Assembly (NCBI RefSeq): GCF_016495725.1
Contig: NZ_CP054705.1
Coordinates: 4,154,001 to 4,218,000, forward strand
Source: Salicibibacter cibarius
GTDB lineage: Bacteria; Bacillota; Bacilli; Bacillales; Marinococcaceae
Reading direction: 5' to 3'
Length of the DNA: 64,000 nt
Of this stretch, positions 8,593 through 17,855 are shown piece by piece. The translations under genes and the position numbers were made by a program. Under the pieces are notes generated by a model. The model had not been told where the DNA came from and made no database searches. It saw only the letters and a program-made list of their open reading frames with translations. Each line of letters begins with the position of its first letter. Positions within the stretch are counted from its first letter, which is position 1.

Positions 8593-9435
8593 TCAATATT
8601 TGTAAAACCCTTCTCCCGATTTGCGGCCTAATTTACCGGCCTTTACATACTTGATGAGCAGCGGGCAAGGGCGGTATTTTTCTCCTAAAGTTTCATATAA
8701 ATAGTTCATATTCCGAAAGCGACTATCGAGGCCGACGAGGTCTGCCAGTTCAAGTGGGCCCATCGGATGATTTAAGCCGAGCTTGAGGGCCTTGTCGATG
8801 TCCTTGGCTGATGCTACGCCTTCCATGTACATATTCATCGCTTCATTTCCGATTAAGCAGTTCATGCGGCTCGTCACAAAGCCCGGAAATTCATTGACTT
8901 CCACTGTTTCCTTGTTCATTTTCTCTCCAAGATCCTGCACGATTTGAACCGTGTCCTCGGACGTATCCAGTCCTTTAATGAGTTCTATCAACTTCATTTT
9001 ATGAACAGGATTGAAAAAATGCATGGCGATGACTTTGTCAGGGCGGTTCGTAGCAGCGCCGATCTCCGTCGGGCTTAGCGTTGATGTATTCGTAGCCAGC
9101 ACCGTATGTTCGGAACAATATTTATCCAGATTTTGGAAAATATAAACCTTTAATGGAATTTCTTCTAAAACCGCTTCAATGACAACATCCGCTTCGCGGA
9201 CGGCTTGCTGCAAGTCACTTTCATAACCTATTTGCTGTTTTGCTACTTCTGCTACGTCCACAGCGATAAATCCTTTATCCACACTTTTTTGTAATAGTTC
9301 CTCAATGGATGTCTTCGCCTGTTGGAGGTTTCCTTCATCGATATCTTGGATCTGCACCCCGAAACCGCTAAGGGCAGCCGTGTAGGCAATGCCTCTCCCC
9401 ATCGTTCCGGCTCCAACTACACTGATCTTTTTCAT
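8593..9435 (-). CDS. 3-hydroxybutyryl-/3-hydroxyacyl-CoA dehydrogenase
   Basis: Oxidises 3-hydroxyacyl-CoA to 3-ketoacyl-CoA with NAD. The protein starts MKKISVVGAGTMGRGIAY, the Rossmann dinucleotide fold, and has the family signature around HFFNPVHKMKLIELIKG and the C-terminal helical domain ending GRKSGEGFYKY. About 280 residues is the usual size of the short bacterial enzyme. The ATG at 9435 is chosen since AAAGG lies nine bases upstream and the fold begins at once; an ATG at 9444 is possible. It follows the thiolase gene by 14 bases. The DNA of this gene and the next two is visibly richer in G and C than the carboxylase genes around it. Confidence 0.92.
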   Translation of the reverse strand: MKKISVVGAGTMGRGIAYTAALSGFGVQIQDIDEGNLQQAKTSIEELLQKSVDKGFIAVDVAEVAKQQIGYESDLQQAVREADVVIEAVLEEIPLKVYIFQNLDKYCSEHTVLATNTSTLSPTEIGAATNRPDKVIAMHFFNPVHKMKLIELIKGLDTSEDTVQIVQDLGEKMNKETVEVNEFPGFVTSRMNCLIGNEAMNMYMEGVASAKDIDKALKLGLNHPMGPLELADLVGLDSRFRNMNYLYETLGEKYRPCPLLIKYVKAGKLGRKSGEGFYKY

Positions 9436-9449
9436 GATGTTCATCCTTT

Positions 9450-10636
9450 CTACATTTCGAGCATGAGTGCCATGCCCTGACCTCCGCCGACACACAAGGT
9501 CGCCACACCCAATCTTTCATCTTTGCGTTTCATTTCATAGAGGAGCGATGTTGTAATACGCGCACCTGTAGCTCCAAGCGGATGTCCCAACGCAATCGCC
9601 CCGCCGTTTCTATTCACGGCTTCCTGCGGCAAACCAAGCTCACGGATGACCGCTAGAGACTGGGAAGCAAAGGCTTCGTTCAGTTCCCAAACGCCGATAT
9701 CTTTTTTGATTTTTCGGTTCTTTGCAAAAGTTTTTCAACGGCAGGAACGGGACCGATGCCCATAATTTCCGGATCAACACCAACGGCCGTCCAGTCGACG
9801 ATCGTTGCCATTGGTTGAACGCCGAGGTCCTCCGCTTTCTCTTTCGTCATGAGAACGAGCGCTGATGCGCCATCGTTACGTCCGCATGCATTCCCCGCCG
9901 TCACCGATCCGTCGAATTTAAACGCCGGTTTCAAGGAGGCGAGTTTCTCCGGCGATGTGTCCCGGGGATATTCATCGACGGAAAACGTGAACGTTTTTTT
10001 CCGTTGCTTGACTTCAACAGGCACAATTTCTTCAGCGAATGTTTGATTTTCAAGCGCTTGTTTCGCCCGTTGTTGGCTTTCATAGGCAAATGCATCCTGG
10101 TCTTTACGGGAGATATTGTATCGCTCGGCCACATTTTCCGCGGTCGCACCCATGCCAAGCTTGTCCCCATAGATTTCTTTAGGCTGCTGGCCGGCTTCCA
10201 GATTGGAATCCACGAGATGCTGCATCCCTTCTCCGTAGCGAGTATTACGCAAATACATGGGAGCCTGGCTCATATTTTCCGTGCCGCCGGCAATCACAAC
10301 ATCCGCCTGTCCAAACAGAATCTGCTGGACACCGGAACCAATCGCCTGCATGCTAGAGGCGCATAGCCGATTGACGGTAAACGCTGGTTTATTTTCCGGA
10401 ATGCCCGCCCGCAAAGCGGCGACTCGAGCGACGTTCGATGAAGCGGTAGTTTGCCGGACCTCGCCTAAAATAACTTCATCTACTTCCTCATTTTCAATCC
10501 CAGCTCTCGATACGGCTTCCTTAATGACGATGCTCCCCAAATGTCCGCTGTCTACGTTCCGAAGGGAGCCGCCGGCTCGTCCCACGGCCGTTCGAACGGC
10601 GCTCGCGATCACAATTTCCTTGTTTTGTACGTTCAT
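9450..10636 (-). pseudogene. Acetyl-CoA acetyltransferase (thiolase), frameshifted
   Basis: Thiolases cleave or form 3-ketoacyl-CoA. All active-site blocks are encoded: the nucleophile Cys in VNRLCASSMQAIGSG, the His in [18 protein letters not shown], and the C-terminal [13 protein letters not shown]. The frame breaks at 9701-9707, where the minus strand reads tcA-AAA-AAG-at: reading continues as KKISAFGN-stop, while the -1 frame continues as the expected [14 protein letters not shown]. One more A in the run would restore the gene. The heptamer A-AAA-AAG is also the classical -1 slippage sequence, so programmed shifting is conceivable though unusual for a thiolase. It lies between the hydratase and dehydrogenase genes in one operon. 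Confidence 0.85.
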
Positions 10637-10650
10637 GTTCTTCACCTTCC

Positions 10651-11416
10651 CTATTTTCCCTGAAAATCGGTCTTTCTTTTCTCCAGAAAAGCACTCGTGC
10701 CTTCGTATTTATCATTAGATTTGAAAGCGACTGCCTGGGCGAGTTTTTCCAATAATTGAGCGCTCTCTAAATTCGAATCCGCTCCCCGGGTTACGACCAT
10801 CTTCGCGAGGCGAACGGCGAGAGGCCCTTTGGTGGAAATATCAGTGGTGATTTCCTGCCCTTTATCTTCGAGTTCTTCCGGAGCACTCACATCATTAACG
10901 AGACCGATGCGGTGCGCTTCATCGGTATCGATCAATTCTCCACACAAAATCATTTCCACGGCTTTCCCCTTTCCGACCAAACGGGACAAGCGCTGCGTGC
11001 CGCCCGCACCGGGAATAATGCCCAAATTCAATTCCGGAAGATCGATCTTCGCCTTCGCGCTTGCCACCCGGATATCACAGGCCAAAGCGAGCTCACAACC
11101 GCCGCCGGCCGCAACCCCGTTAAATCGTCGGTTTTTCAAAGTCTGCCAGTTTGTCATACACAGCCTGCATCCCCGGAGACAGGGCATCGACGGCTTCTTT
11201 GTCCCGAAGTTGTTTGATATCCGCCCCTGCTGCAAATGCTTTCTCGCCGGCACCTGTGAAAATAATACCATCGACGTCTACGCGCTGGGCTACTTCATCG
11301 AGAGCGTTCTCCATCTCCTCCAATACCTGCGCGTTGAGGGCATTGCGGACTTCCGGGCGGTTAATCGTCATCGTTGCCCATCGCTTGTCTACATTTGCTT
11401 TAATGAGTTCATTCAT
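10651..11416 (-). pseudogene. Enoyl-CoA hydratase/isomerase, frameshifted
   Basis: Crotonase-fold enzyme that hydrates 2-enoyl-CoA. The first part has NRPEVRNALNAQVLEEM and AFAAGADIKQL (oxyanion hole), the second NGVAAGGGCELALACDIRVA and PELNLGIIPGAGGTQRL, ending in FLEKRKTDFQGK. The frame breaks near 11120, where FEKPTI is followed by a stop, while the other frame resumes at NGVAAGGG. The family normally has three or so residues (AAI) here, so about eight bases seem to be missing between short ATT repeats. Unlike the other shifts in the window this is not a homopolymer change and looks like a true deletion. ATG 11416 has GGGAAGG upstream. Confidence 0.83.
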
Positions 11417-11431
11417 GGAACGCACCTTCCC

Positions 11432-11644
11432 TTATTCAATTTCTAATATGGTCTCACCTTCATCAACAAAATCCCCTTCTCCTTTAAGAACCATTTTTAC
11501 CTGCCCACCGGCTACGGACTCTATCGGGATTTCCATTTTCATGGATTCAAGAATCGCTACTTCCTCGCCTGTTTCTACTTGATCCCCTTGCTTCTTTAAT
11601 AATTTCCACAAGTTCCCTGCCATACTTACTTCAATCTTTGCCAT
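11432..11644 (-). CDS. Small biotin carboxyl carrier protein (biotin/lipoyl domain)
   Basis: A single 70-residue biotin-attachment domain. ESMKMEIP carries the lysine that is biotinylated, within an all-beta fold of the form VSMAGNLWKLLKKQGDQVETGEEVAILESMKMEIPIES. Such stand-alone carriers (like the YngHB protein of Bacillus) shuttle carboxybiotin between biotin carboxylase and carboxyltransferase. It lies 24 bases after the biotin carboxylase gene and 15 before the hydratase, so it is part of the operon from 13.0 to 8.6 kb. Confidence 0.9.
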   Translation of the reverse strand: MAKIEVSMAGNLWKLLKKQGDQVETGEEVAILESMKMEIPIESVAGGQVKMVLKGEGDFVDEGETILEIE

Positions 11645-11668
11645 GATTATTGGTCTCCTTTCTTAATT

Positions 11669-13000
11669 TTAAAAATGTTCGTTAATAAAATGAATCGTGA
11701 CATTGCCAGCCGTATATTCAGGATGTTTCGATACTTCACGTAAAAACGAGAGATTCGTCTTGAGCCCTCTTATGTCGCATTCATCTAATGTTTTTTCTAG
11801 GCGGTCAATGGCCTCTTCACGTGACTTACCATATACAATTAGTTTTGCAAGCAAGGGGTCATAATGCGGAGTAATTTCAGTTCCGCTGCGTACACCGGTA
11901 TCAAGGCGAATATATTCGGATTCAGGCACGTGAAAGTCATCAATCGTTCCCGGTGATGGAAAAAAGGTCTTCGGGTCTTCGGCATAGATTCGCGTTTCAA
12001 TCGAATGTCCTTTTATTTTTATTTGGGGTTGTTCAACGCTCAGTTTTTCCCCTGCTGCCACTTTCAGCTGTTCCTGGACAATATCGACCCCGGTTACCCA
12101 TTCTGTGACCGGATGTTCAACTTGGAGTCGCGTGTTCATTTCCAGGAAGTAAAATTCGTCATCCTCAACGAGAAATTCCAGTGTTCCAGCATTTTCATAC
12201 TTAAGAGACTTTGCGGCCTGAACCGCGGCCTCATGTAATCGGCTTAGCAACTCGTCCGAGAGGCCGATTGCCGGTGCTTCCTCGAAAACTTTTTGGTGTC
12301 TGCGCTGAATGGAACAATCCCTCTCGCCAAGATGAATCACGTGTCCATGTTGGTCACCAAGAACCTGCACCTCGATATGACGCGGGACTTCCAGTGCTTT
12401 CTCAATATAAAGGGAGCCGGACCCAAAATAGTTTTCGGCTCTGCGTTGATTGCTGTGAAATGCTTTTTTCAGTGCATCTGCATCGTTTACTTTTTCCATA
12501 CCAATGCCCCCACCGCCTGCTGCTGCTTTTAGCATGACAGGATAACCAATGTCATCGGCAAAAGAAACAGCTTTTTCGGCATCGGCAATCGGGTCGTCAG
12601 ATCCCGGTATAACAGGAACACCTACCTCTTTCATGCGTTTTCGGGCTAACACTTTATCTCCCATTTGCGCCATCGTTTCAGGGGCAGGACCTATAAAAAC
12701 TATGCCTTCATTTTTACTTTTTTTTGCAAAATGGGCATTTTCTGATAAGAATCCATATCCTGGATGTATTGCATCTGCTCCTGATTTTTTTGCTATATCA
12801 ATGATTTTATCAATATTTAAGTAACTTTCGCTAACTTGTGCTTCTCCAACGCAATGCGCTTCATCAGCTTCCATAACATGTGGAGATTCAGCATCAACCT
12901 CAGAATAAATAGCTATAGCATGAATGTCTAGTATTTTACATGTGCTGATAATACGGACTGCTATTTCCCCACGATTTGCCACAAGAATTTTTTTAAACAT
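11669..13000 (-). CDS. Biotin carboxylase subunit of acyl-CoA carboxylase
   Basis: ATP-grasp enzyme that carboxylates biotin on the carrier protein. The product has 443 residues, the usual length: N-terminal FKKILVANRGEIAVRII, glycine-rich ATP loop MLKAAAGGGGIGM, HLGERDCSIQRRHQKVFEEAPA, the catalytic EMNTRLQVEHPVTEWVTGVD and the C-terminal HSIETRIYAEDP. No internal break. The base composition changes inside the gene: the 5' third (about 12.65-13.0 kb) is AT-rich like the carboxyltransferase genes, the rest is richer in G and C like the beta-oxidation genes. This suggests a hybrid made by recombination. It likely serves one or both carboxyltransferases. Confidence 0.93.
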   Translation of the reverse strand: MFKKILVANRGEIAVRIISTCKILDIHAIAIYSEVDAESPHVMEADEAHCVGEAQVSESYLNIDKIIDIAKKSGADAIHPGYGFLSENAHFAKKSKNEGIVFIGPAPETMAQMGDKVLARKRMKEVGVPVIPGSDDPIADAEKAVSFADDIGYPVMLKAAAGGGGIGMEKVNDADALKKAFHSNQRRAENYFGSGSLYIEKALEVPRHIEVQVLGDQHGHVIHLGERDCSIQRRHQKVFEEAPAIGLSDELLSRLHEAAVQAAKSLKYENAGTLEFLVEDDEFYFLEMNTRLQVEHPVTEWVTGVDIVQEQLKVAAGEKLSVEQPQIKIKGHSIETRIYAEDPKTFFPSPGTIDDFHVPESEYIRLDTGVRSGTEITPHYDPLLAKLIVYGKSREEAIDRLEKTLDECDIRGLKTNLSFLREVSKHPEYTAGNVTIHFINEHF

Positions 13001-13898
13001 TTTTAACCTCCTAAAGTTATGAGATGTTAGCTTTTAAAGTAGCAAAAGTCTTCCTTTTTATAAAAGAAAACAAAATATCTGGAATCGTCTTTTAGTCTAT
13101 ATCAGAGTGTTCTCTAATCTTACACAAACAGAATAGTTATTTATACCAGTAAACATTTTTAATCATTTATAGGATTTTCATATGTTGATAGGGAAACGCC
13201 TTAACTAATAGGCGGGGAACAGTTGCTCCGTTAACTCACGATCATCTTGATTGGAGTTGCATGACACGCCTTCACAATCATTAGAAATAGTAAAGCGAAG
13301 GCTACAGAACCTATTAGCGGTATCGATGTTAACCATTGATTCCAAAAAGAAAATAAGAGTTAAATCGCATCCTATGCCTATGTATCCAGCAGTTCCTAAC
13401 ATTGCCAATGACAGTCAAAACCCACACATTCATGACCAAAAATGGGTAAAGATGTTAAACCTACCCTGAGTTTGCTATTCCAGTGAGTATATTATTATAT
13501 AGATTGATCGAAAGGAATTTAAGCTTATCCGTCAAACCTTTATTTTAAGAAAGGAAATTACTTATAGTGAGCTCAGATTAAAAATTTAAGAACTTAAAAA
13601 ACTTTAGGTCCTGCGATACAAGAATTCTAGGGAGCCATACACAAATAACTAAAGGTTTCGAGTGTCTTAGGTATCTTGCACGCTACGAATCTATATTGAT
13701 ATAGTTAAAATGATAAGTGTGATCCAATATGCTGAAAAAACTTGAAAAAAACCTACGCCGATATGTGTACGAACGGCACCGAGAACATGTGCCGCTCCTA
13801 ACATTGTCACTCACATACATTTAAACTTAACTAAAAGAAAACTGCATCACATATTAAAACATCCCCAAGAGAATAAGAATGCATTGTTAATGTTCGTT
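13001..13898. other. 898-base gap with only relic coding signal
   Basis: Between the biotin carboxylase start and the second biotin carrier no intact gene is seen. The DNA is AT-rich; 13231-13405 has a degraded membrane-protein signal. The rest shows no recognisable structure. Confidence 0.45.
13231..13405 (-). pseudogene. Possible relic of a membrane protein
   Basis: Two minus-strand frames in succession read like helix stretches: MLGTAGYIGIGCDLTLIFFL, then in the next frame SIPLIGSVAFALLFLMIVKA, ending at a stop at 13231. No start, family or complete domain is recognised. It may be the remains of a transporter gene once placed between the two carboxylase blocks. Confidence 0.25.
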
Positions 13899-14129
13899 CT
13901 ATTTATCATCGCTTTCCATAACAATAGCTATATTTCCTTCTGAAAGCATATCTCCAACTTTAACCCTTATTTCTTTAATAACACCTCCTTCGGATGCTGT
14001 TAAAGGAATTTCCATTTTCATTGACTCCATAATCAGTAGCACATCTCCTTCATTAACTCTATCACGCTCTTCCACTTCAATTTTCCAAACACTTCCTGAT
14101 AAATCTGCCATGACATTTATTAAACTCAT
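13899..14129 (-). CDS. Second small biotin carboxyl carrier protein
   Basis: A 76-residue biotin-attachment domain with the biotinylation motif ESMKMEIPLTASEGG and the repeat-related second half (VKVGDMLSEGNIAIVME). The ATG at 14129 is chosen because GAGGGG stands seven bases upstream; the conserved fold starts at MADLSGSVWKIEV. It follows the carboxyltransferase gene (14.36-15.94 kb) on the same strand with about 225 bases between, and probably serves that enzyme. It is related to the carrier at 11.4 kb but distinct. Confidence 0.88.
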   Translation of the reverse strand: MSLINVMADLSGSVWKIEVEERDRVNEGDVLLIMESMKMEIPLTASEGGVIKEIRVKVGDMLSEGNIAIVMESDDK

Positions 14130-14355
14130 TTTATCGCCCCTCATGAGTGATACACTCCTGTTTGAATAAAATCCATTTTAGATTTCTAACCAATATTTTA
14201 GACAACTAAAATAAAATACGCTGATATATATTTAGATAAGAATACAAGAAGCCTTTCCTGAAAAAGCATATAATTTATTCGTGAATGGGAACAATTATTC
14301 TAACCACGTTTAAGGAGTTCTTAAATTATTACCACTATTAAGGTGAATTGCTTAC

Positions 14356-15939
14356 TTAGCGCATTGTGCGTAACTTCATCCCTACCTGCCTTTTAGTTAA
14401 TTCATATGCATCTTCTACCCAGTCACTAAGAACGTAGCGTGTTTCCTTAGGTTCTATAATATCTACAACTCCAAATTTTTCAGCAGTACGAAAGGGAGAA
14501 GATAAATTCTGATAGTAATACTCAATTTCTTCCTGGCGTTTGTCTGGATTCTCCGCCTGAGATATTTCCTTTTTATAGGCAGCGGCCACACCACCTTCTA
14601 CAGGTATAGATCCCCATCGGGCTGATGGCCACGCAAAACGATGGTTCAATGATCGACCACTGGGACCATGCTTTGGACCATGGGCTCCACCTCCAACACC
14701 AAAAGCTCGTCGTACAATAATGGAGCACCAAGGAATTTCCGCTTGTTCAATTGCTCCTAAGGTACGTATAGCTGAGGTCAACGTTCCGTTACGTTCCGCT
14801 TCAATTCCACTCATAACGCCTGGCTGATCTACGAAATTTATAATAGGAATATGGAATGTATCACATAAGTCAACAAATTTTTCAGTTTTATTTGCTGCCT
14901 GTAAAGTTAAAGACCCTCCCATGATTTTAGGGTCATTGGCAATAATCCCTACAGTATAACCATTCATTCTTGCTAGACATGTGATTGTTGATCCTCCGAA
15001 ATGTCTCGAAATTTCAAACAATGTCCCTTCGTCGACTACTGTTTTTAATATCTTTCGCATATCATAGATTTTTCTTTTATTTTTGGGGATAATAGTATTC
15101 AATTCATTATTCATTCTATCTGGACTATCATTTGTGGGTTTATACTCAGGAACTTCCCATACATTTTGTGGCATATACGAAAGAAATTGACGAACCTGTC
15201 GAAAGGCATCTTCTTCATCTGTTGCTTCATTATTTACCACACCACTTCGAGTATGAACTTGTGTTCCACCCAATTCTTCTTTTGTTACATCATAATTCAA
15301 GCCTTGTTTTACAACAGGTGGACCACCAGCAAAAACATGACTAATATCTTTAACCATAACTGAAAAGTGAGAAATTCCGACTTTGATAGCTCCTAATCCA
15401 GCACAGGATCCTAATGCTACTCCAACAACAGGAACACGGCCCAATAGTGAGATAGAAGGCCACCTTGAATAACCAGGTATTTTGGTCGCTTGTTGTTGCT
15501 CTAACAGTTTTACACTTCCTCCAGCAGTATCGACTAATCGAATAAGCGGTTTATCCATTTCGTTCGCCATTCTTTCAGCATAAACCCATTTGTCTGACAC
15601 AGTTGACTCAGACGAGCCACCACGAATTGTAAAGTCATCCCCCGATACAACAATTTTTTTTTTGTCAATCCGCGCTGTTCCCATAACAGAATTAGAAGGT
15701 GAAAAAGATTCTAAATTACCTTCCTTGTTATATTTTCCTTTGCCTGCAATTTTTCCCAATTCATTAAAGCTATTATATTCTACTAATGCCTTTATACGTT
15801 CTCGAACTGTTAGTTTTCCTCTGTTATGTTGAAAATCAATGGAATCGTCTCCTCCCATATTTTCCGCCATTTCTCGCCTGTACCTTAACTCATTTAGTTC
15901 TTCTCCCCATTCTTCTTCTGAAGAATTATATCCATTCAT
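14356..15939 (-). CDS. Acyl-CoA carboxylase carboxyltransferase subunit, second copy
   Basis: The 527-residue product belongs to the same family as the gene at 4.8-6.3 kb but is divergent: N-terminal HNRGKLTVRERIKALVEYNS, FTIRGGSSESTVSDKWVYAE, RLVDTAGGSVKLLE in place of the usual GESSGAR loop, and DQPGVMSGIEAERNGTL in the second half. The altered first oxyanion loop suggests a different acyl-CoA substrate. It lies divergent to lysR, with operator-like dyads in the 320-base gap, and ahead of its own biotin carrier. It lacks a linked biotin carboxylase and may borrow the one at 11.7 kb. Confidence 0.88.
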   Translation of the reverse strand: MNGYNSSEEEWGEELNELRYRREMAENMGGDDSIDFQHNRGKLTVRERIKALVEYNSFNELGKIAGKGKYNKEGNLESFSPSNSVMGTARIDKKKIVVSGDDFTIRGGSSESTVSDKWVYAERMANEMDKPLIRLVDTAGGSVKLLEQQQATKIPGYSRWPSISLLGRVPVVGVALGSCAGLGAIKVGISHFSVMVKDISHVFAGGPPVVKQGLNYDVTKEELGGTQVHTRSGVVNNEATDEEDAFRQVRQFLSYMPQNVWEVPEYKPTNDSPDRMNNELNTIIPKNKRKIYDMRKILKTVVDEGTLFEISRHFGGSTITCLARMNGYTVGIIANDPKIMGGSLTLQAANKTEKFVDLCDTFHIPIINFVDQPGVMSGIEAERNGTLTSAIRTLGAIEQAEIPWCSIIVRRAFGVGGGAHGPKHGPSGRSLNHRFAWPSARWGSIPVEGGVAAAYKKEISQAENPDKRQEEIEYYYQNLSSPFRTAEKFGVVDIIEPKETRYVLSDWVEDAYELTKRQVGMKLRTMR

Positions 15940-16260
15940 TGAAAAGCTCCTCTCTTTAAATTTTTTAAAGATATAGTTTTTTTATGAATTATCCTAGGAA
16001 AATTTCCTTATAACTATTGTATACATGATTGCAAGTAATGTAAAATAACGACAAGTCATATATACTTGACCTAAATTCATATCGACACTATAATACATCA
16101 TCAGTATTGAATTTATTTTAATTTAAATTCGATTTTTAAACAAAAAGTTTCCCCTGTTTCATTTACTCCCGAACGTATGATTATTCGAGTGCGTTTTTTA
16201 TAGGAACTAATACATTAACCTTCGAAGTCGTAATTAAACGATATATACTGGAGTGATAAA
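15940..16260. promoter_or_regulatory. Divergent promoter region between carboxylase and lysR
   Basis: This 321-base AT-rich gap separates two divergent starts. It holds ATTGTATACATG (16016-16027, 10 of 12 bases of the GntR-type palindrome) overlapping the LysR-type core ATACATGATTGCAAGT (16021-16036), which continues as AATGTAA, plus a further CAAGTCATATATAC nearby. LysR regulators normally bind such divergent gaps to control themselves and the neighbour. Precise promoters were not assigned. Confidence 0.5.
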
Positions 16261-17163
16261 ATGAATATTGAACAATTAGAATACATTGTTGAAGTAGCAA
16301 AAACACGTTCAATTTCAGTAGCTTCTGTAAATCTTCATGTTTCTCAATCAGGAATTAGCAAGTCTATAACGAACTTAGAACATGAACTAGGCGTAAAAAT
16401 TTTTACACGATCTCGGATGGGAGCAATACCCACTGAAACTGGACTGAAACTGATAAATAACGCTTATGAAGTACTTATTGGAATACAAAAAATAGAAGAG
16501 GAGGCAAAAATTTTAAATGGTGAATTATCACCAGGAAAATTGAAATTAGCGACTATTCCAAGTATGCTAATGACCTATTTACCAAAAACTCTTGCTAATT
16601 TTAAAAAAGACTATCCTTATATACAAGTTGAAATTACTGAACAAGGATCCCTAGATATTATTAACGATATAGAACAAAATAATGTTGATATTGGATTAAT
16701 TGTTTTAATTGAGGAGTGCAAGGATCATCTAAATGGCACATTAGTAGAAACTGAAATAAACGTTTGTGTAAGTAAAAATTCATTATTAGCTTATAACGAA
16801 ATCATAACCCCTAAAGATTTGGTAAACCAGCCTATAGTTTTATACAACTCACACCTTTGGGAAAGATTTTTTCAAAAACATCTTAGCGGACAAAAAGGGA
16901 TAAATATTTTATTTTCATCAAATAGCACGGAAGTAATTAAAAAAACGGTCGCAGAAGGGCTATCAATAGGTTTTTCAACAGATTTAGCATTAAAAGGAGA
17001 TCAATACGTGCAAAAGGGAGATATCGTTCCAATTCCTTTTGTCAATAACGAAGTAGCGATTCGCTCATATGGTTGGATTCATCCTAAAAATAAGCATTTT
17101 ACACTTGAAGCAAAAAAATTTTTACATTATCTTAAAACACAAATTGTAAAAGGAGATATTTAA
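16261..17163 (+). CDS. LysR-family transcriptional regulator
   Basis: The 300-residue product has the N-terminal winged helix (MNIEQLEYIVEVAKTRSISVASVNLHVSQSGISKSITNLEHELG, with ISKSI in the recognition helix), a linker helix, and the periplasmic-binding-like effector domain from about residue 90 (KLKLATIPSMLMTYLP). GGAGTGATAAA precedes the ATG. It is divergent from the second carboxyltransferase gene, the classical arrangement for a LysR activator responding to a pathway intermediate. Shared dyads suggest it may also act on the 6.3 kb carboxylase promoter. The effector, perhaps an acyl-CoA or free acid, is not known. Confidence 0.92.
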   Translation: MNIEQLEYIVEVAKTRSISVASVNLHVSQSGISKSITNLEHELGVKIFTRSRMGAIPTETGLKLINNAYEVLIGIQKIEEEAKILNGELSPGKLKLATIPSMLMTYLPKTLANFKKDYPYIQVEITEQGSLDIINDIEQNNVDIGLIVLIEECKDHLNGTLVETEINVCVSKNSLLAYNEIITPKDLVNQPIVLYNSHLWERFFQKHLSGQKGINILFSSNSTEVIKKTVAEGLSIGFSTDLALKGDQYVQKGDIVPIPFVNNEVAIRSYGWIHPKNKHFTLEAKKFLHYLKTQIVKGDI

Positions 17164-17855
17164 GTAATTTTTCTTTTATCACAATATTGATCAAAATGGG
17201 TGGGTAACGCTTTTTGTTTATTTGCTCCACTCACAAATAATCTTCCTTTTAGTATCAGTTCTGTCGTATTGAGGGCGATATGAATGACAATGGTGCCTTG
17301 ATCATTCGGCTCCGCCCCATTATTTGGCTTATTATTTTTTTAAATTCCCTTAATCGGTCTCACCCAACCAGCGAGTTGCGAATGGAAGAGGGTTATAAAA
17401 TATGATAAGTTGGCACATGATGGTAAATCCTTTGGCGATAGGTGCGATAGGTAGTCAAAATGTTGACATCACTGGTAAAAAACGATGACGGTAATCAAGT
17501 ACTAATGCTTATTGCAATAAATGTTGTTACATTATATCATATTTCATGCAAAACTAACTGCAAAAGAGATGAAGAACCATAGGAAAGAGCGCCCCCCTCT
17601 ACATCATCGGAGACGCCTTAATCAGTACTAATTTACTGTGGCTCAATATCGTTAGCTTCGATCTTGATATTGCACACCTTTGAAGAGTGAAATTAGAATG
17701 GTATATTGGCTATGATCTAAAATGGCCCATAGTTGATGATTTAAGCAATGATAAGAAACATAACGGGGGGAACCATATCATATTAACGATAGTGGAAAAA
17801 TAAATTTTATCCATTTTTCCCATCCTATCGGACATGTGCTCTCATTTTATTTTTC
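17164..17855. other. 692-base gap with ISAzo13 end relic
   Basis: No gene is seen. The only recognisable content is the insertion-sequence end at 17270-17355. The rest is AT-rich DNA with no structure I can name. Confidence 0.5.
17270..17355 (-). mobile_element. Solo terminal relic of an ISAzo13-type element
   Basis: This stretch aligns by eye over its whole length with 55875-55966, the right end of the complete ISAzo13 element, sharing TGAATGACAAT, ATCATTCGGC, CGCCCCATTAT and TTAAATTCCCT in the same order and spacing. No transposase is left next to it, so it is a decayed end. Confidence 0.6.

Noticed and set aside
10004-11582. Several long plus-strand frames opposite the thiolase and hydratase genes
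   Set aside because: GC-rich antisense frames without ribosome sites; the minus strand has unmistakable thiolase and crotonase motifs.
13205-13469. Small frames on both strands in the 898-base gap
   Set aside because: No ribosome site and no family; at best the relic of one membrane protein in two frames.
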